64,000 nucleotides of DNA from Acheta domesticus (taxonomy: Eukaryota; Arthropoda; Insecta; Orthoptera; Gryllidae): positions 192,032,955 to 192,096,954 of the forward strand of contig JAHLJT010000631.1 in assembly GCA_031308135.1 (NCBI GenBank), written 5' to 3'. Within the stretch, counting starts at the first letter, position 1; every line of letters begins with the position of its first letter. Below, one piece after another: positions 22,141 through 33,502 of this stretch. The position numbers were made by a program, and so were the translations under genes. Below the pieces are notes generated by a model. That model was not told where the DNA came from, made no database searches, and saw nothing but the letters and a program-made list of their open reading frames with translations.

Positions 22141-24424
22141 CATTCGCTCGCTGATAATTATTCCGATATGTTGTCTAGCTTCAGTTCTGTTGCCGAAGAT
22201 CCAAGTTGCGGCGCATCATAAAAGCGTTTGAAATTGCGGAAATTTTGGGGTCTGTATAATTATCGAGGTCGTATGAACGGATTGTCGAGGCTTTTGAAGG
22301 AAAGAATGGGGGTTGGATAGTTTGTGGGTCAATAGTTGACTGTGATTGTGTAGTTGTGATGGGTCACAGGAAATCTGGATATATTGGAAATCGATAAAGT
22401 ATAGTTTTGTAAATCCACGCGTGCGTAGTCGTGGATCCACCACAACGCTAATCCAATCGCCATCCTCTTTGCTGTGACCGGCACAACGCGTGCTACGAGT
22501 GTTATTAGTACATTAGAGTGTGTTTCATGTTCATTTAAGTGGGAAAATGATATTGCGAGTTGAAATGATATGATTTTAATTCATTGAATCTGTGATGATG
22601 CATGACAAACCTTAATTTTCATCCCACAATTGAATAAAGATGTGTGGTAAATAAAGGGATGTTCAATATTTGCAAAATGGAACGTTGATGTCATTAACGT
22701 CATAATTAAATGTTTCGAATTCATATTAGAATGTTTATGTTCATTCTACAAGAATGGTCTCTAAATATGCTTGAAGTGTATACTGTTTCTCTACACAGTC
22801 TACAAACCAGATTGCACAAACACACGAAAGCAAATTTACAACTCGCATTCAATCCTTACCAGCGGTGTACACAGAAGGAGAATTTAACCAATAAATAAAT
22901 GAATGTTAGCTAGAATTATCACTTTTAAATTACACATATTTCTCATCTTTTGGTAAGTCAACAATACTTCTTCCTTAGGTAAACTTGAATAATTTTTAAA
23001 ACAGGCTGAACAATTAATGCCAATTTCATTACCGTTCGAAGAAACAGCCAATAGTATAGAATCTAATATTAGTTTTCCAATAATGGCGTAGTATGAGTAC
23101 TAAATTGATGGCGTAGTAAATGAAAACTAACAATTGGCATGAGATTTCTTTAACACTCTATATTTCATTCATTTGTCGAGCTAAATGATAATCTGTCCCA
23201 ATTGCACTTCTAGAAAAGTTTTCTCCTTAAAACGTATACACAAGCGTCATAAAATAGATAATAAGTTAATTGAAAACTGAAACTTTTATGTTAGGAAATG
23301 GCATTAACGGAAGGAACATATTTCAAATGTATTCGCATTGATGAACTAACGTCAATAGTCACATTACGAAACAACATTTTATTGAGACTCGATGAAACAA
23401 CAGTTTTTAATATGAAATCAGATTTGTGAACAAATAAGATCTATGTGATTGTGTATCAATTACGCTATAAACTTGTATTCAGAATCAGAGTATTCAGAAT
23501 GGTAAATTTAATTTTTAATTAAGATGATTATTCGTTCACTGCGCAACCGTACATCATCTGTTGTTCATAAATGGAAAAGAAAACATTACACTTCCGTCTT
23601 CTGCCGTGGATTTTCAAGTTTGTGGCAGCACGTGGCGTTATGAAGTGAGAAACTCTCCAATCAGTATTAGCAGTTGTGACTTCTGATGTGCATTTGTGTT
23701 AAAGTTTATTAAATTTACACTGAGAGTCTGTCAAAAATATTTCAAAAATTGTATTGCTTTCTTCTTTTTGTACGTGTTTAAATAAGAAGTTTATTAACTG
23801 TAAATAATAATAGAAAATGTCTACCTATCTATTATTTAATGAATTAATCGAGATATTACAATAAAAATCTTTAATCATTCATTCCCTTTCCATGTTTTAA
23901 AATGAGAGCTGGTTTCTGCAAACACATTGAGTTCAATTCTTGTAAGTTTGAAAAGAACCTTTATTATTATCGTCCTTCCGCTACAAATTATTTTTATTTT
24001 GTTATTTTTGATTATCGTTGCTTTTGAATTTCAGTAGAAGAAAAGTTCAATTCAGATGAACAAATGAGAAAAATCTCTCCTTCTGATCGTTAATGTTGAT
24101 GTTTGTTCATATGATCTTCATGTCAAGACCATGAATTGCTGTACTTACGTCTCTGTCCCTCACAGCCGCCCCTCTCACACACCTTATCTCTACGAAACAG
24201 TCTCGACGCCGCGAAGACTGTCTTACCAACGGGTACTGTTGCGAGGTCTGCTACAAGAAAAGTCCGTTTACTTAAAAATCACGTGTCAGGAAATCTAATT
24301 TTATACTCAAATTACCATCAAAATACTGACATATGATACATAATTTTATTCCTCTTTTCATAATCTATACATTGCTGCTGAAAAGTTTCATTTAAAAAAT
24401 TAAAGATTAAATTTCTCGAAAACT
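22141..24424. other. AT-rich DNA, nothing recognised
   Basis: Long AT-rich stretch. The direct repeat ATGGCGTAGTA occurs at about 23083 and 23108. The open frames are short and on both strands. Confidence 0.45.
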
Positions 24425-24562
24425 AAAAATGTCATAGACAATTTCTCTATGGCATGTTACATGCCCCATCATTCCGCATTGTTAATCGAAAACTGCATTT
24501 CGATATCCTGAACCGTTTAGAAGTTATGGGGGTGGTCCATAGTTGGTGGGACACCTGTATAT
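24425..24562 (-). repeat. Solitary terminal repeat of a DNA element
   Basis: On the minus strand it starts ACAGGTGTCCCACC and continues with CCCATAACTTCTAAACGGTT and GAAATGCAGTTTTC. It is related to the arms of the foldback element at 38627-40463, which carry CCTCCTGTAACTTTTGAACGG and GCAATGCAGTTTTCACG at the same distances. It is flanked by TATATA on the outer side. Only one arm is present here. Confidence 0.55.
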
Positions 24563-24649
24563 AGTATACCAACATCCATGTTTATGTATATGGATGTCAT
24601 TTACAGAGCATAGACTGTTATTCAACAGATCGTACTGTCAGACAATCTA

Positions 24650-25830
24650 AAGCGGATAAGTTACACGCGAAGAATCGCCCCTGAGAGGGCGAGTATTATT
24701 TTGCCTCCTGAGCTGTCGATAGGGCCCTTCACCTGGACTTCGCCGCTTCCCCTCGGGCCGGCCGCGGCGCGGCGGCGGGCGCGCAAACAAGCAGCCCTCC
24801 GGCGGCGAGGGGCGCCGGGGGCGGCGGCGGCGGCGGTGGCGAGGGCGGGGCGGAGGCGTCACGGCGCCTCCCGGCGACAGCTGCTCTTCCACCTTCGCCT
24901 CGCAACTTGCCGGAATTTATGGGCTCGGGCGGAATGAAGACGCTGCCGCGTAACATTCGCGGTAAATCCGTTCGCCTCGTGCCGCCGCCGTCGCTGCGTC
25001 GGGGGGAATGGGGTAGAGGGGGGTGAGGGGGCGTGGCGCCGGCGCCTGCGGTGAGCGGCGGCGGAGTGCAAGGCCCCCGGGGCGGACGGTGGGCGGGTGG
25101 GGTGCTGCCGAACCGCACGATGCATAATGGATGGGGCGCCCGCCTTCGCGCAAACACGGCCCGGCCCCCGGCCCCACACTCGCACCCGGCCACCGGCCCC
25201 GCCCCGCGCTACGTCTCCCCTCCCCGCTCCGGTCTCCGCTACGACCTCACCCCGCCTCCGACCTCCACGCTGTCCCCGCCCCCGCCACCGCTTCCAGCCC
25301 CAAGCTTCGTTGCCGCACCCACGCCCTCGCCTCTGTCCGTCTCAGCCCCAGCACCCGCCTCCGCCCTTCCCGTCCCCGCCCCGGCGGCGCCACAGTCCCC
25401 GCTTCCAGCCCCTTCCCGTTACCGCCCCCCGCACTCTCCCACACCCGGCCACGCCCCGTCCTGCTCTTGACTCCAACCTCCCCTACCCTCACCCCCGGCC
25501 CCGTCCTCTCTCCCGGCTCCGCCACCTTCCCCGCTCCCACCTGCCCTCCGTCCTCCGGGCCCCGTTGCCGCTCCCCGCCCTCTCCCATGCCCGTCCCCCG
25601 TCGCGGCGCGCGGGGCCCCAAGGTGTGCCGGGCCGGGTCGCCACCGCCACGCGCGCTCTGCCACTCTCCGCGGATCGCTCGCGCTGGCTGCCGTGGGCGG
25701 GCGCCATCTGCTTTCTTTCTCGCGAGTCTTGCCGAGTCAGGCTGCCGGTCTTCGCTGTTTCCTGGCGGGGGCCGTCCCATCGTGTCGTGTTTTTACCGCT
25801 TCTCCTTCTCGCTTCCGTTTCTGCGTAGCT
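24650..25830. other. CpG island, C-rich in its right half
   Basis: Very GC- and CpG-rich. Up to about 25130 it is mixed; from 25140 to 25660 the plus strand is C-rich. All six frames stay open (for example 25097-25828 and 25131-25865 plus, 25247-25780 minus), with Pro/Ala/Arg/Ser-rich translations, which argues against coding. A CpG-island promoter is possible; no start site or first exon is identifiable. Confidence 0.55.
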
Positions 25831-26600
25831 CACTCTCGCTTCCAATTTCTTCCCGCACTGAATAAATATACTGGTTTCATGCCGGCTTGTTAGAATTTCG
25901 ATTCTTCTTTCTTTCATCGATTAAGGTTTCAATTTTTTTCATTATTTATAGCTACACTTTTGGGATAACCTCAATTGACACCAACCTTTTCTGAAACCAT
26001 GCATCATCCGTTTCTGACTCAGTTCTCGCTCATTTCGTTCAATGATGCATGTTCTCATCACTCTATGTTCAGATTTACATTTTATCAGAATCTTATATTC
26101 CTTTCTCTAGTTCTTTTACTACTTGTTTTCAAACTGACTCAAGCTGTTCTTGCGAACTTGTTTTCTACGTATGGCTCATTCTATAAATTTCGATTTATTC
26201 GCGAGGGAACTCCACAGACTTACATGTGTTGTAGCTTCAGCATATAACTCGCTCTCTAATTTAACTTTGACTCGTTACTTCGTAGCCTAATTTTCATTAT
26301 CTACTGAAATTATTTTCTTAAAATTCTCAGATGAGTCTAGCCATGCTTCCCCCTTGTTTCATGTACTATTAAAATGGTAATAATAAAAAAAATATATGTA
26401 ATTTCTTACATGCAATGAATTGAAACTGATATTTCCACAGTGTTTCATCCCAAACAGATTTTGACGTGATCTTACTCATGACTAATTTCCAAGTCTGATA
26501 GACATGTTTCCTGAGGAGAGTTTCGCCCCCAAAATGTAGCGTGACCTAACACTAAAATATAGTTTGACCATATTAGACTTTCGTTACATATACAAAATGT
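25831..26600. other. AT-rich DNA, nothing recognised
   Basis: Short frames only; the plus-strand frame 25975-26247 is hydrophobic and unrecognised. Confidence 0.4.
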
Positions 26601-27720
26601 ACCTGCCACGGGATCTCTTCCTTTTCATCGGCGCCCCCATCCCCTTGTGCGATCTTTTCATCTTCCCAGTCTCTCCGCTTAACCGCGCTTCACTCCGTGT
26701 TTCGCCGTCGACCCCTGGAGTCCCTCCCTTTGGGCCTCCGCGCCGCCCTGTGATCGTGGCGTTACCGTCCTTGGGGGACGCGAGCCGAGAGACAGGCAAC
26801 GAAGCACCGGAGGCAGGGCGCTCGGGGCAGGGCCAGGGAGCGGGACGCCAGTGGCGAGGCGCCGGGGGCGGGGCACCGGGAGCGGCGCACCGGTGGTGAG
26901 CGGGGGCGGGACGGCGGGGGCGGGGCGGGGCGGGGCGGGCGGGGCGGGGCGCCGGGGGCGGGGCGCCGGGGGCGGGGCGCCGGGGGCGAGGCGCCGGGGG
27001 CGGGGCGCCGGGGGCGGGGCGCCGGGGGCGGGGCGCCGGGGGCGGGGCGCCGGGGGCGGGGCGCCGGGGGCGGGGCGCCGGGGGGCGGGCACGGGGGCGG
27101 GGCGGCGGGTGGCGGGGCGCCGGGAGGCGGGGCGGCTGGCCCGGGTCACCGAAGGCGGGGCACTGGGGGTTGGCCACCCAGAGGACGTGGGACACCCAGG
27201 GAGCGCGGAGCACGAAGGGCGGCTCGCCCGGGGCGGGGAAAGCCGTTGGCGGGGTGCTACGGAGAGGTGCCGGTGGTGAGGGGCACAGGGAGCTGAGGAC
27301 ATCGGTGAGGAGGGACTCCAAGACGGAGGGGCAGCCGCTGCGGGGAAGAGGTGGCGGGACCGCGGAGGATAGGTGGCTGATGACAGGGTTGGGGGGTACC
27401 GGGGGGGGTCGTACAAGGCAAAGGAGGATGGGGGAAGAGTGAGCGATGGCAATGGAGTGGCGGCGCGGCGAGCAGGGCGAGCGGGATAAGGAGCTGCTGT
27501 GGAGCGCGGAGGCCGCGATGAAATCCGCCCACGACAGAGAACGCCTTGTCGGCCGCGCCTCCCGCTAAGAAGCTCCGAATAAAAAGCGATCGATGGCCGC
27601 GAACGGCGCTCTAACGACGGCGCTTCAGCCGCGGATTGCGCGTCGCCCGGAAGGCCCAAGTGCCGCCGCGAGATGAAGTCGGCGATTAGCCCCACATAAA
27701 ATATCGCTTGCTTTTTATTA
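26601..27720. other. CpG island with G-rich minisatellite
   Basis: GC-rich island. The centre is a GC minisatellite (separate entry) that produces long Ala/Pro/Arg frames on the minus strand (26584-27321, 26679-27776). The right end (27430-27720) is non-repetitive, CpG-rich and contains GCGATCGATGGCCGCG, GCGATTAGCCCC and TTTTTATTAGC, which looks like a conserved regulatory islet. Confidence 0.5.
26905..27110 (+). repeat. 15-bp GC minisatellite
   Basis: About nine near-identical units of GCGCCGGGGGCGGGG run from 26949 to 27081, preceded by GGGGC repeats from 26905. The runs of four to five Gs are spaced in a way that permits G-quadruplexes on the plus strand. Confidence 0.9.
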
Positions 27721-30303
27721 GCACTTGAGGAAAATGGAGATGGAGCGACACTTGATTCGGTCATTAAATCTCGCATATTTTATTACGTGAAATATAGTAT
27801 TAAATTTTCTCGTGAAGTGCCTCCATAGGTAAGTGAGTTCACATAACTCATGATTTTGCTGAAGCCGAGACGGAGAGCTGATCAGTTGATCTTTCTTTTA
27901 TATTTTGAAGTTACATTGTAATTACAAATGAAATCAAGTTTCTACAATTGAATTTTAATATTTATTGAATTGAAAAACACATTGTTTTCTAAAGCGTTAT
28001 TCTATGACCATGTCCTTAAAAACAGTGTCTACGAAATTTTGTGAATAAATTATCTCTTTATCTCAGTATACTAATATTAAGATTCAAGCAAAGAAGGAAG
28101 AAAAGCTCGCTTAGAACTTAATGGGCTGTCGAGAGAACGTTACACTGTTTGCTCCAAAAATACTCCTTGTTCAATCAGTATTGTTCAATGAGAGGCTGGC
28201 TAAATTTCTTTCCAAAGAAGAACATTTAGACTAACGTATTACCTGAAATATGATTAGTACTGCAGAATTGTCTCGAAATTGAGAAGTCTTCACCAATGTC
28301 TTACATTTTTGTACTTACACCACATTCTTACATTTTTGTTGATTTCGTGTAAATAATTGGTGTCCCACTATTGAGCTCATAGTTATTCTTCATTCATTGT
28401 ATTTTCAACCGGATGACACTTAAATCACGTTTTTAGACTGCCGATCGACTGTTATTCATTAGTAATTCGAACTCTGCAACGGTTGCGGCACTCTGTGTCG
28501 CACGCGCTTTGTCAATGAAAGTATAATATTTTCGAATTTTATCCATTAGAATTCTACTGCTATTTTTTATTGAGCATTGTGACACAGATTTTGGGGTACT
28601 AACTACTAATTCAAATTTAAATGCGTTGTTTCCGAAGAAACATTAGAAGGCACGTTTGCACCGTATTCATTCCCCGACATGTAACATGTACCAAGACACG
28701 GAGGGAGCAAGTGATGGATCAGATTCTTATTAGCATTGTTATTTCGTTGGGTATTTAATTATTTTTTATGAAATAAAATGTATAAAAACATAAATACAGA
28801 ATATTTTCTTCACATTTAATAACAAGAGTAATAACTATTGACACGAAAATCGAAGAAGATAAATGCGGTACGGAGTGCCGCCCGCGCCCGCCGGAGGGTT
28901 AAATATTACGGGAAAGTGGTATGTATTAAATTTACAGACCACTGAGGGCATTTTGACGCCCTGCGTCAAATTTGGGAGGGCGGGCTGCGCAAAAGGAGAA
29001 CTGTCCTACCGATCGGAATACATCAGTTCATTCTAATCAGTAACTCAGTTGTACCAGTTCTATCTAACACTGAACACACATGCAAATAATCTAGACTTTA
29101 AAAATAGCATTTAACTACTGGCAGAGAGCAGGGAAAAGGCTGTTGGACAAAAACACAAATTTTCCGAAAAGTAGCTTGCACCTGCAAATAAAAAGCCCTC
29201 GTATAACACTGCAATAAATTAAATATTAAAAGTCAGTCTTCACGAATTTTGCAATAGTTATTATAGTATGTACGGATACACAGTACACCAGTTCTTTCCG
29301 TATAAAAAGTTTAAAAAAAGGTTACTGTCACCTAACACAACACATTAATTGCAGATATTTAATGGCTTTTCTTTGGAGCCTTGCTGTCGCATGGTGTCAG
29401 CTGTGATCTAAGAATTGGCGCACTGAGTATGATAATTCACTCACATGCGCACTACAAGAATAGGTGAAATAAAATGATTATTTTGATAAAAAATTAGTTA
29501 AAATATAAACTTATTCATTGTTTCTGAATTTTCCCCCATTTCCTGGGTATCTAACCAAACTGTAGACACCACTGATGGTCGGAGACTTCATAGTTTTCTT
29601 TTATTTCTGCGCGCATTTAAAATTAGTAATACAGACGGCATCAAATATGAATTGAAATTTGGGTATATTTGTTTCTTGTAAAAATATCTCCGTCGGTATG
29701 CGTCATGATTTTTTCGAGATGTATAATAGATATTTTTAAGTCTTGTATTTACATAAACATTTCAAGGTTATCACTTGTACAGATTGAATTATTTAAAAAA
29801 AATATTTTTACCTTTTACTTTTGTCTTGCTCATTGTAAGTACTAGTGAAGCTAAAATACTTTACGTTACGTGCTATACAATTTTCATCAATGTGAAAAAT
29901 CAAAAGTAGACGAACGATTCATATGTCTATAGTGCTTCCAGGAGTTCCTTACTGCCGCACGTTAGTGGCTGTACTCGTTATACAACTTCCTCACGATGTT
30001 AATAATCATATTCGTCTGTCACGCAACATCATCTTCAGAGAACAAAGGCGTTATGCAACAAATATAGAATATCGATTGACGGTAAATCAATGAAGTTGAA
30101 TGTCTAGTTCGGAAACAGTTATAACATTCAAACAATTTTTTTATAAATCAGAAAGAAAATTGAGAAAATACTATAACATACACAAATGTTTTTTTCTACT
30201 TAATATCTGTAATGGTAGGTCGCATTACTACCCACAAATGGGACCAAGACGAAAATCTTAAAAGCTTCAAGTATATTAATAAATTAGCTTAACAAATGCT
30301 TTG
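27721..30303. other. AT-rich DNA, nothing recognised
   Basis: No gene or repeat family supported. Around 28870-28990 there is a GC-richer islet with the small hairpin AGGGCATTTTGACGCCCT near 28946. Confidence 0.45.
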
Positions 30304-30306
30304 TAA

Positions 30307-30408
30307 GGCCCGGCACACACCCTCCGGTTTACTTGTATAGGTGACCCGCGTAGGTGACCTATAATATACCGTAAATCTCAACGGTATACTGAACGTGTGT
30401 CCCGGGCC
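30307..30408. mobile_element. PIF/Harbinger-like MITE
   Basis: A 102-bp element with terminal inverted repeats GGCCCGGCACACAC (left) and GGCCCGGGACACAC (complement of right), flanked directly by TAA on both sides (30304-30306 and 30409-30411). A 3-bp TAA/TWA target duplication with G/C-rich termini is characteristic of PIF/Harbinger or ISL2EU-type elements. An internal palindrome ATACCGT / ACGGTAT lies near the right end. No coding capacity. Confidence 0.7.
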
Positions 30409-31372
30409 TAACCTGCGTTGCGATTGCGACGTATTAACGATAGCATGCGCAAAACGAATTTCCACACAAAACAAAATCTCCTCAGTAAACGACAGCATCG
30501 ACTTCGTAGCCGAATAGCCCCTTCGGACAAATAACGCCCGCCCTACGCAGTGCGCACTGTTATCTACGCCCGTTGCGTGGCAACGGCCCATCAGCTCACT
30601 GTATGAAAAATCGAGGAAGACGTGTGAGCGAGGCGAGGGAGCATTTCGGGCGCTTGCGGGGCGATACCCCGCGGCGGTCGGCGCCGCAGGGTGGGTGGTG
30701 GTTGGGAAAGGGGGGGGGCGAATAGAAGATACGTGGCCGGTCCTCCCTAGGAAGCACCAGGGAGAAGGTGGGGGGAGGGGGGCAAGCGGTGGCGTGGGCG
30801 CAATCGGACAGCAGGTCGATATCGAAGGCTTCGGACGAGCGGGGGCGGGCAGTCGGCGGACACTGGACGTCGAAGGTTGCCAAGGACGTCACAGTGGTTT
30901 CCAGGGCTGTTGGCAAATAAGGAAATGCGCTGGACAGTGTTAAGGTAATACTGAAAAGTTGATTGTTTTGACCGGCTGACATACACTGGAACATCAATAC
31001 GAGGAAAACCTTATGCAGTAATTGCATGAAACGGTGGAAGGTGAGTTTTAATAATTGACTGAAGGCACCTTCGGCAAAATCAAGAATGGGGTGGAGACCA
31101 AGGGAAGTGTATGTGCTTGTTAAACTGCTCAAAATGTATTAGCCTATTAATAATTGTCTTACTGTCAATCGACCATCCCGGTGTTAATTCATTCAGATTG
31201 AGCATTCAGATAGATGGGTGCGATATGGCAGATTGAAATGTGAAATATCAGGTAGCCAAACCTCAGAGTGCATTTTGTTAGATCGCTGAATGAGACAAAT
31301 TTCAGTAGCTGTGTAGTCTTAACGAACTTCAATAAGACCTCTTTCAAACTCATGAGGAATTTTTGGGAACAC
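30409..31372. other. Unassigned DNA with a GC-rich centre
   Basis: 30590-30880 is GC-rich and G-skewed. The minus-strand frame 30596-31132 (178 codons) crosses it, but half is Pro/Ser/Arg-rich low complexity and I recognise no domain. Not called as a gene. Confidence 0.4.
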
Positions 31373-31440
31373 GGCAAAGTCGGATACGTATTCCTAACTC
31401 TAAATTATGTTAGAGTTAGGAATGCGTATCCGACTTTGCA
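31373..31440. repeat. Near-perfect 31-bp hairpin
   Basis: Arms 31373-31403 and 31410-31440 are reverse complements with only about two mismatches (AAAGTCGGATACGTATTCC against AAAGTCGGATACGCATTCC) and a 6-nt loop. A transcript would form a stable 68-nt stem-loop of miRNA-precursor size. Alternatively it is a recent small inverted duplication or a tiny foldback element. Confidence 0.85.
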
Positions 31441-32175
31441 CATTTATTTTCTTAAGGGTGTAAATACGGGGGAAGAATTAAATGTAATTGTAGAATGTTT
31501 TGTCACAGAATTTTCGGATTTGAGATATGTGCATTTTTATGTTCTGGTTTTCTCAGTTCTGGTTTTCTCCGTATTTACTTCGGTATTCTTGAAACAAGTT
31601 CCAAGGTAACGCACGTAGGTGTTTGCAAATTTATTATTAAACACGAATTACGACCGTTAAACGCATATTACGAAACACTACACTTACATTCAAAGCAGCA
31701 TCTGATACAAAGCAGTAACTATCAGTAATTCATAGTTCTGCCGCGTGTTTCACATGTTCAAGAACAGTGGTGCCATCCTCGTAGAAGAAAATTATGGCGA
31801 CGTGAACCGAAAATTACTGCTGTTTAATTAACGTCAAATACATAGATCTATTGAAGTGGCTTTGGCTGAATTCTCCATCTTTTCACTAAGATCAAGTGCT
31901 AAAACATGCAAAATTCGTTTTTGAAAATTTCTTAAAATCTTCTGCACGGATTCGAAAACAATTGATCAGTTTCCCACCAGGAAATCAAGACGCGTCGAAT
32001 GACACCTCATTTGTCTATAATAATATATTTGTGCTTAGGAAGTGGTCTAACCTTGAGTGACGGATCCGGACACACACACCATGTACATACTCATACAGTA
32101 TTTGAGTAACTGCGAGTGTAAGGATTATTTCTCTATGAAAAACCATTACATGTAACCACTCAAAAATTATATTCT
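31441..32175. other. AT-rich DNA, nothing recognised
   Basis: Short unrecognised frames (31495-31728 plus). TTCTGGTTTTCTC is directly duplicated at about 31543 and 31559. Confidence 0.4.
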
Positions 32176-32560
32176 TCAATAAATCTTCCTCGCGGAAATC
32201 TCTTGACTTATTCTATATCGTGACCTCACAATACGACTTGCCAGCTTTTTTATTAGTTTGAAATGACCTCCATTTATGTAACTACACGCCAGTGCATGAG
32301 CAGTTATTCTTTTCTGCAAGTTTAGTAGCATTGATACTTTCCACAGCATCCTGCAACCGTGCAACATCATCACCTACATTACACATCGATATTCCGTAGA
32401 CATGTTTTACTAACCTCAGAGAAAATCCAGATGTTAAATCACTAGTCAACGCAGGCCAATTCACTAGCGCTCTACGCCCAATCCTACGATTTGGAAACTG
32501 ATGAATTTCATCTCTGTAACGAGCGGGCAGCCAATCATGTTGCAGCCACATTAACTGCCC
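32176..32560 (-). pseudogene. Tc1/mariner-like transposase, decayed C-terminal part
   Basis: The minus-strand frame from 32551 starts MWLQHDWLPARY and continues FPNRRIGRRALVNWPALTSD and RLVKHVYG. This follows the order of a common insect DDE transposase: a WxQxD(G)AP block holding the second catalytic Asp, then FPxRWIGRxGPxxWPxRSPDL, then the FxLWxxxKxxVY segment. Many key residues differ (G to W, PP to PA, the expected P-L-D is lost), so it is inactive. Near 32340 the frame shifts; the other frame (32176-32373) carries the usual ending ACSYINGGHFKL, where intact copies end NGGHFEH. The N-terminal half and terminal repeats are not found. Confidence 0.7.
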
Positions 32561-32853
32561 CTAGGTTGACCCCACGTCGGAAATCGCTCTGCGTACCTTG
32601 CAACGCGTTCCTTTTCTCAATTTATTGATTAATGTTTCTGGGCGCGTCAATAGCAGAGGTCCCGAAAGTGTGGCGCATGTTTTATCGGCGGGACGTGCCG
32701 GTAATCTTCCCCCGTTGGACATGGCGCTGACGTACACGTCGATTTGCGGCGTTTTCCCCCAAAAGGTATTTCCCACCAGCGGAGCACCCCCCACTTCGAG
32801 ACAAGCTCTACGACCGACTGGTCTCTTGACATATGAGGTAGAGTAGTGCATGT

Positions 32854-32855
<2 letters not shown>

Positions 32856-32923
<68 letters not shown>

Positions 32924-33083
32924 GGGGTGAGGCTACGACAAGGACGAGGAAGGAAAGTTCACGTGCGGGCTGTGACCCGTTTAATAGGATACTGCTCCGG
33001 CATTGATATGGTGTTGAGCGGAGAAAACCACGAAAACAATCCGATCAGAGCAGCCGGTCGCTAGAAGTTTTCTCCAGACGGCG
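32856..33083 (-). mobile_element. SINE, 3' half (split by Transib insertion)
   Basis: Read on the minus strand from 33083: GCCG TCTGGAG, TTCTAGCGACCGGCTGCTCTGATCGG, a TTTTCGTGGTTTTCTC block, CAACACCATATCAATGCCGG, AGCAGTATCCTATTAAACGG, then CTTTCCTTCCTCGTCC and a (TG)n tract (32856-32921 on the plus strand). The same order occurs in the SINE copies at 42.1 and 62.4 kb. It continues directly from the head at 35306-35425 if the intervening element is removed. Confidence 0.8.
33079..33083. repeat. Target-site duplication CGGCG (left)
   Basis: CGGCG abuts the left terminus CACAGTG of the Transib element and is repeated exactly at 35301-35305. A 5-bp GC-rich duplication is a Transib hallmark. Confidence 0.8.
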
Positions 33084-33293
33084 CACAGTGTGTAATTTTG
33101 GCCATCTACGGGGCAGAAAGTCTAATAGCAAATATTAAAGAATTGAACACTATTAAATCAGTTTATAATTTACTAAACTATTCAAAAAGGTAAAATACAA
33201 CTCGCTAGAACAACATTTTAAGTATTTGAAATACGTTAAAATAGAATAAAATTGTACGTTGATTTTACAGAACAAACAATAGAGAAATAATGA

Positions 33294-33361
<68 letters not shown>
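33294..33361. repeat. (GT)n(AT)n compound microsatellite
   Basis: About nine GT units followed by about 23 AT units, inside the Transib element near its left end. Confidence 0.95.
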
Positions 33362-33363
<2 letters not shown>

Positions 33364-33502
33364 ATTTTGACACAGTATTGCAATTTTTACCATAAAAAAT
33401 GAAATCATAAAATCATACATTAGACAATATATACGAAAATACGAGAGAAGTATACAAGAAACATGTGCTGAAAAACGAACCGCACACATGAAAATAATGA
33501 AC

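Noticed and set aside
25097..25865. Overlapping 243- and 244-codon plus-strand frames
   Set aside because: Both lie in the same C-rich island with parallel open frames and low-complexity composition.
26584..27776. 245- and 365-codon minus-strand frames
   Set aside because: Driven by the 15-bp GC minisatellite; repeats of APRPRRP-type residues only.
30596..31132. 178-codon minus-strand frame
   Set aside because: Crosses a compositional boundary, has no recognised domain and no supporting signals.
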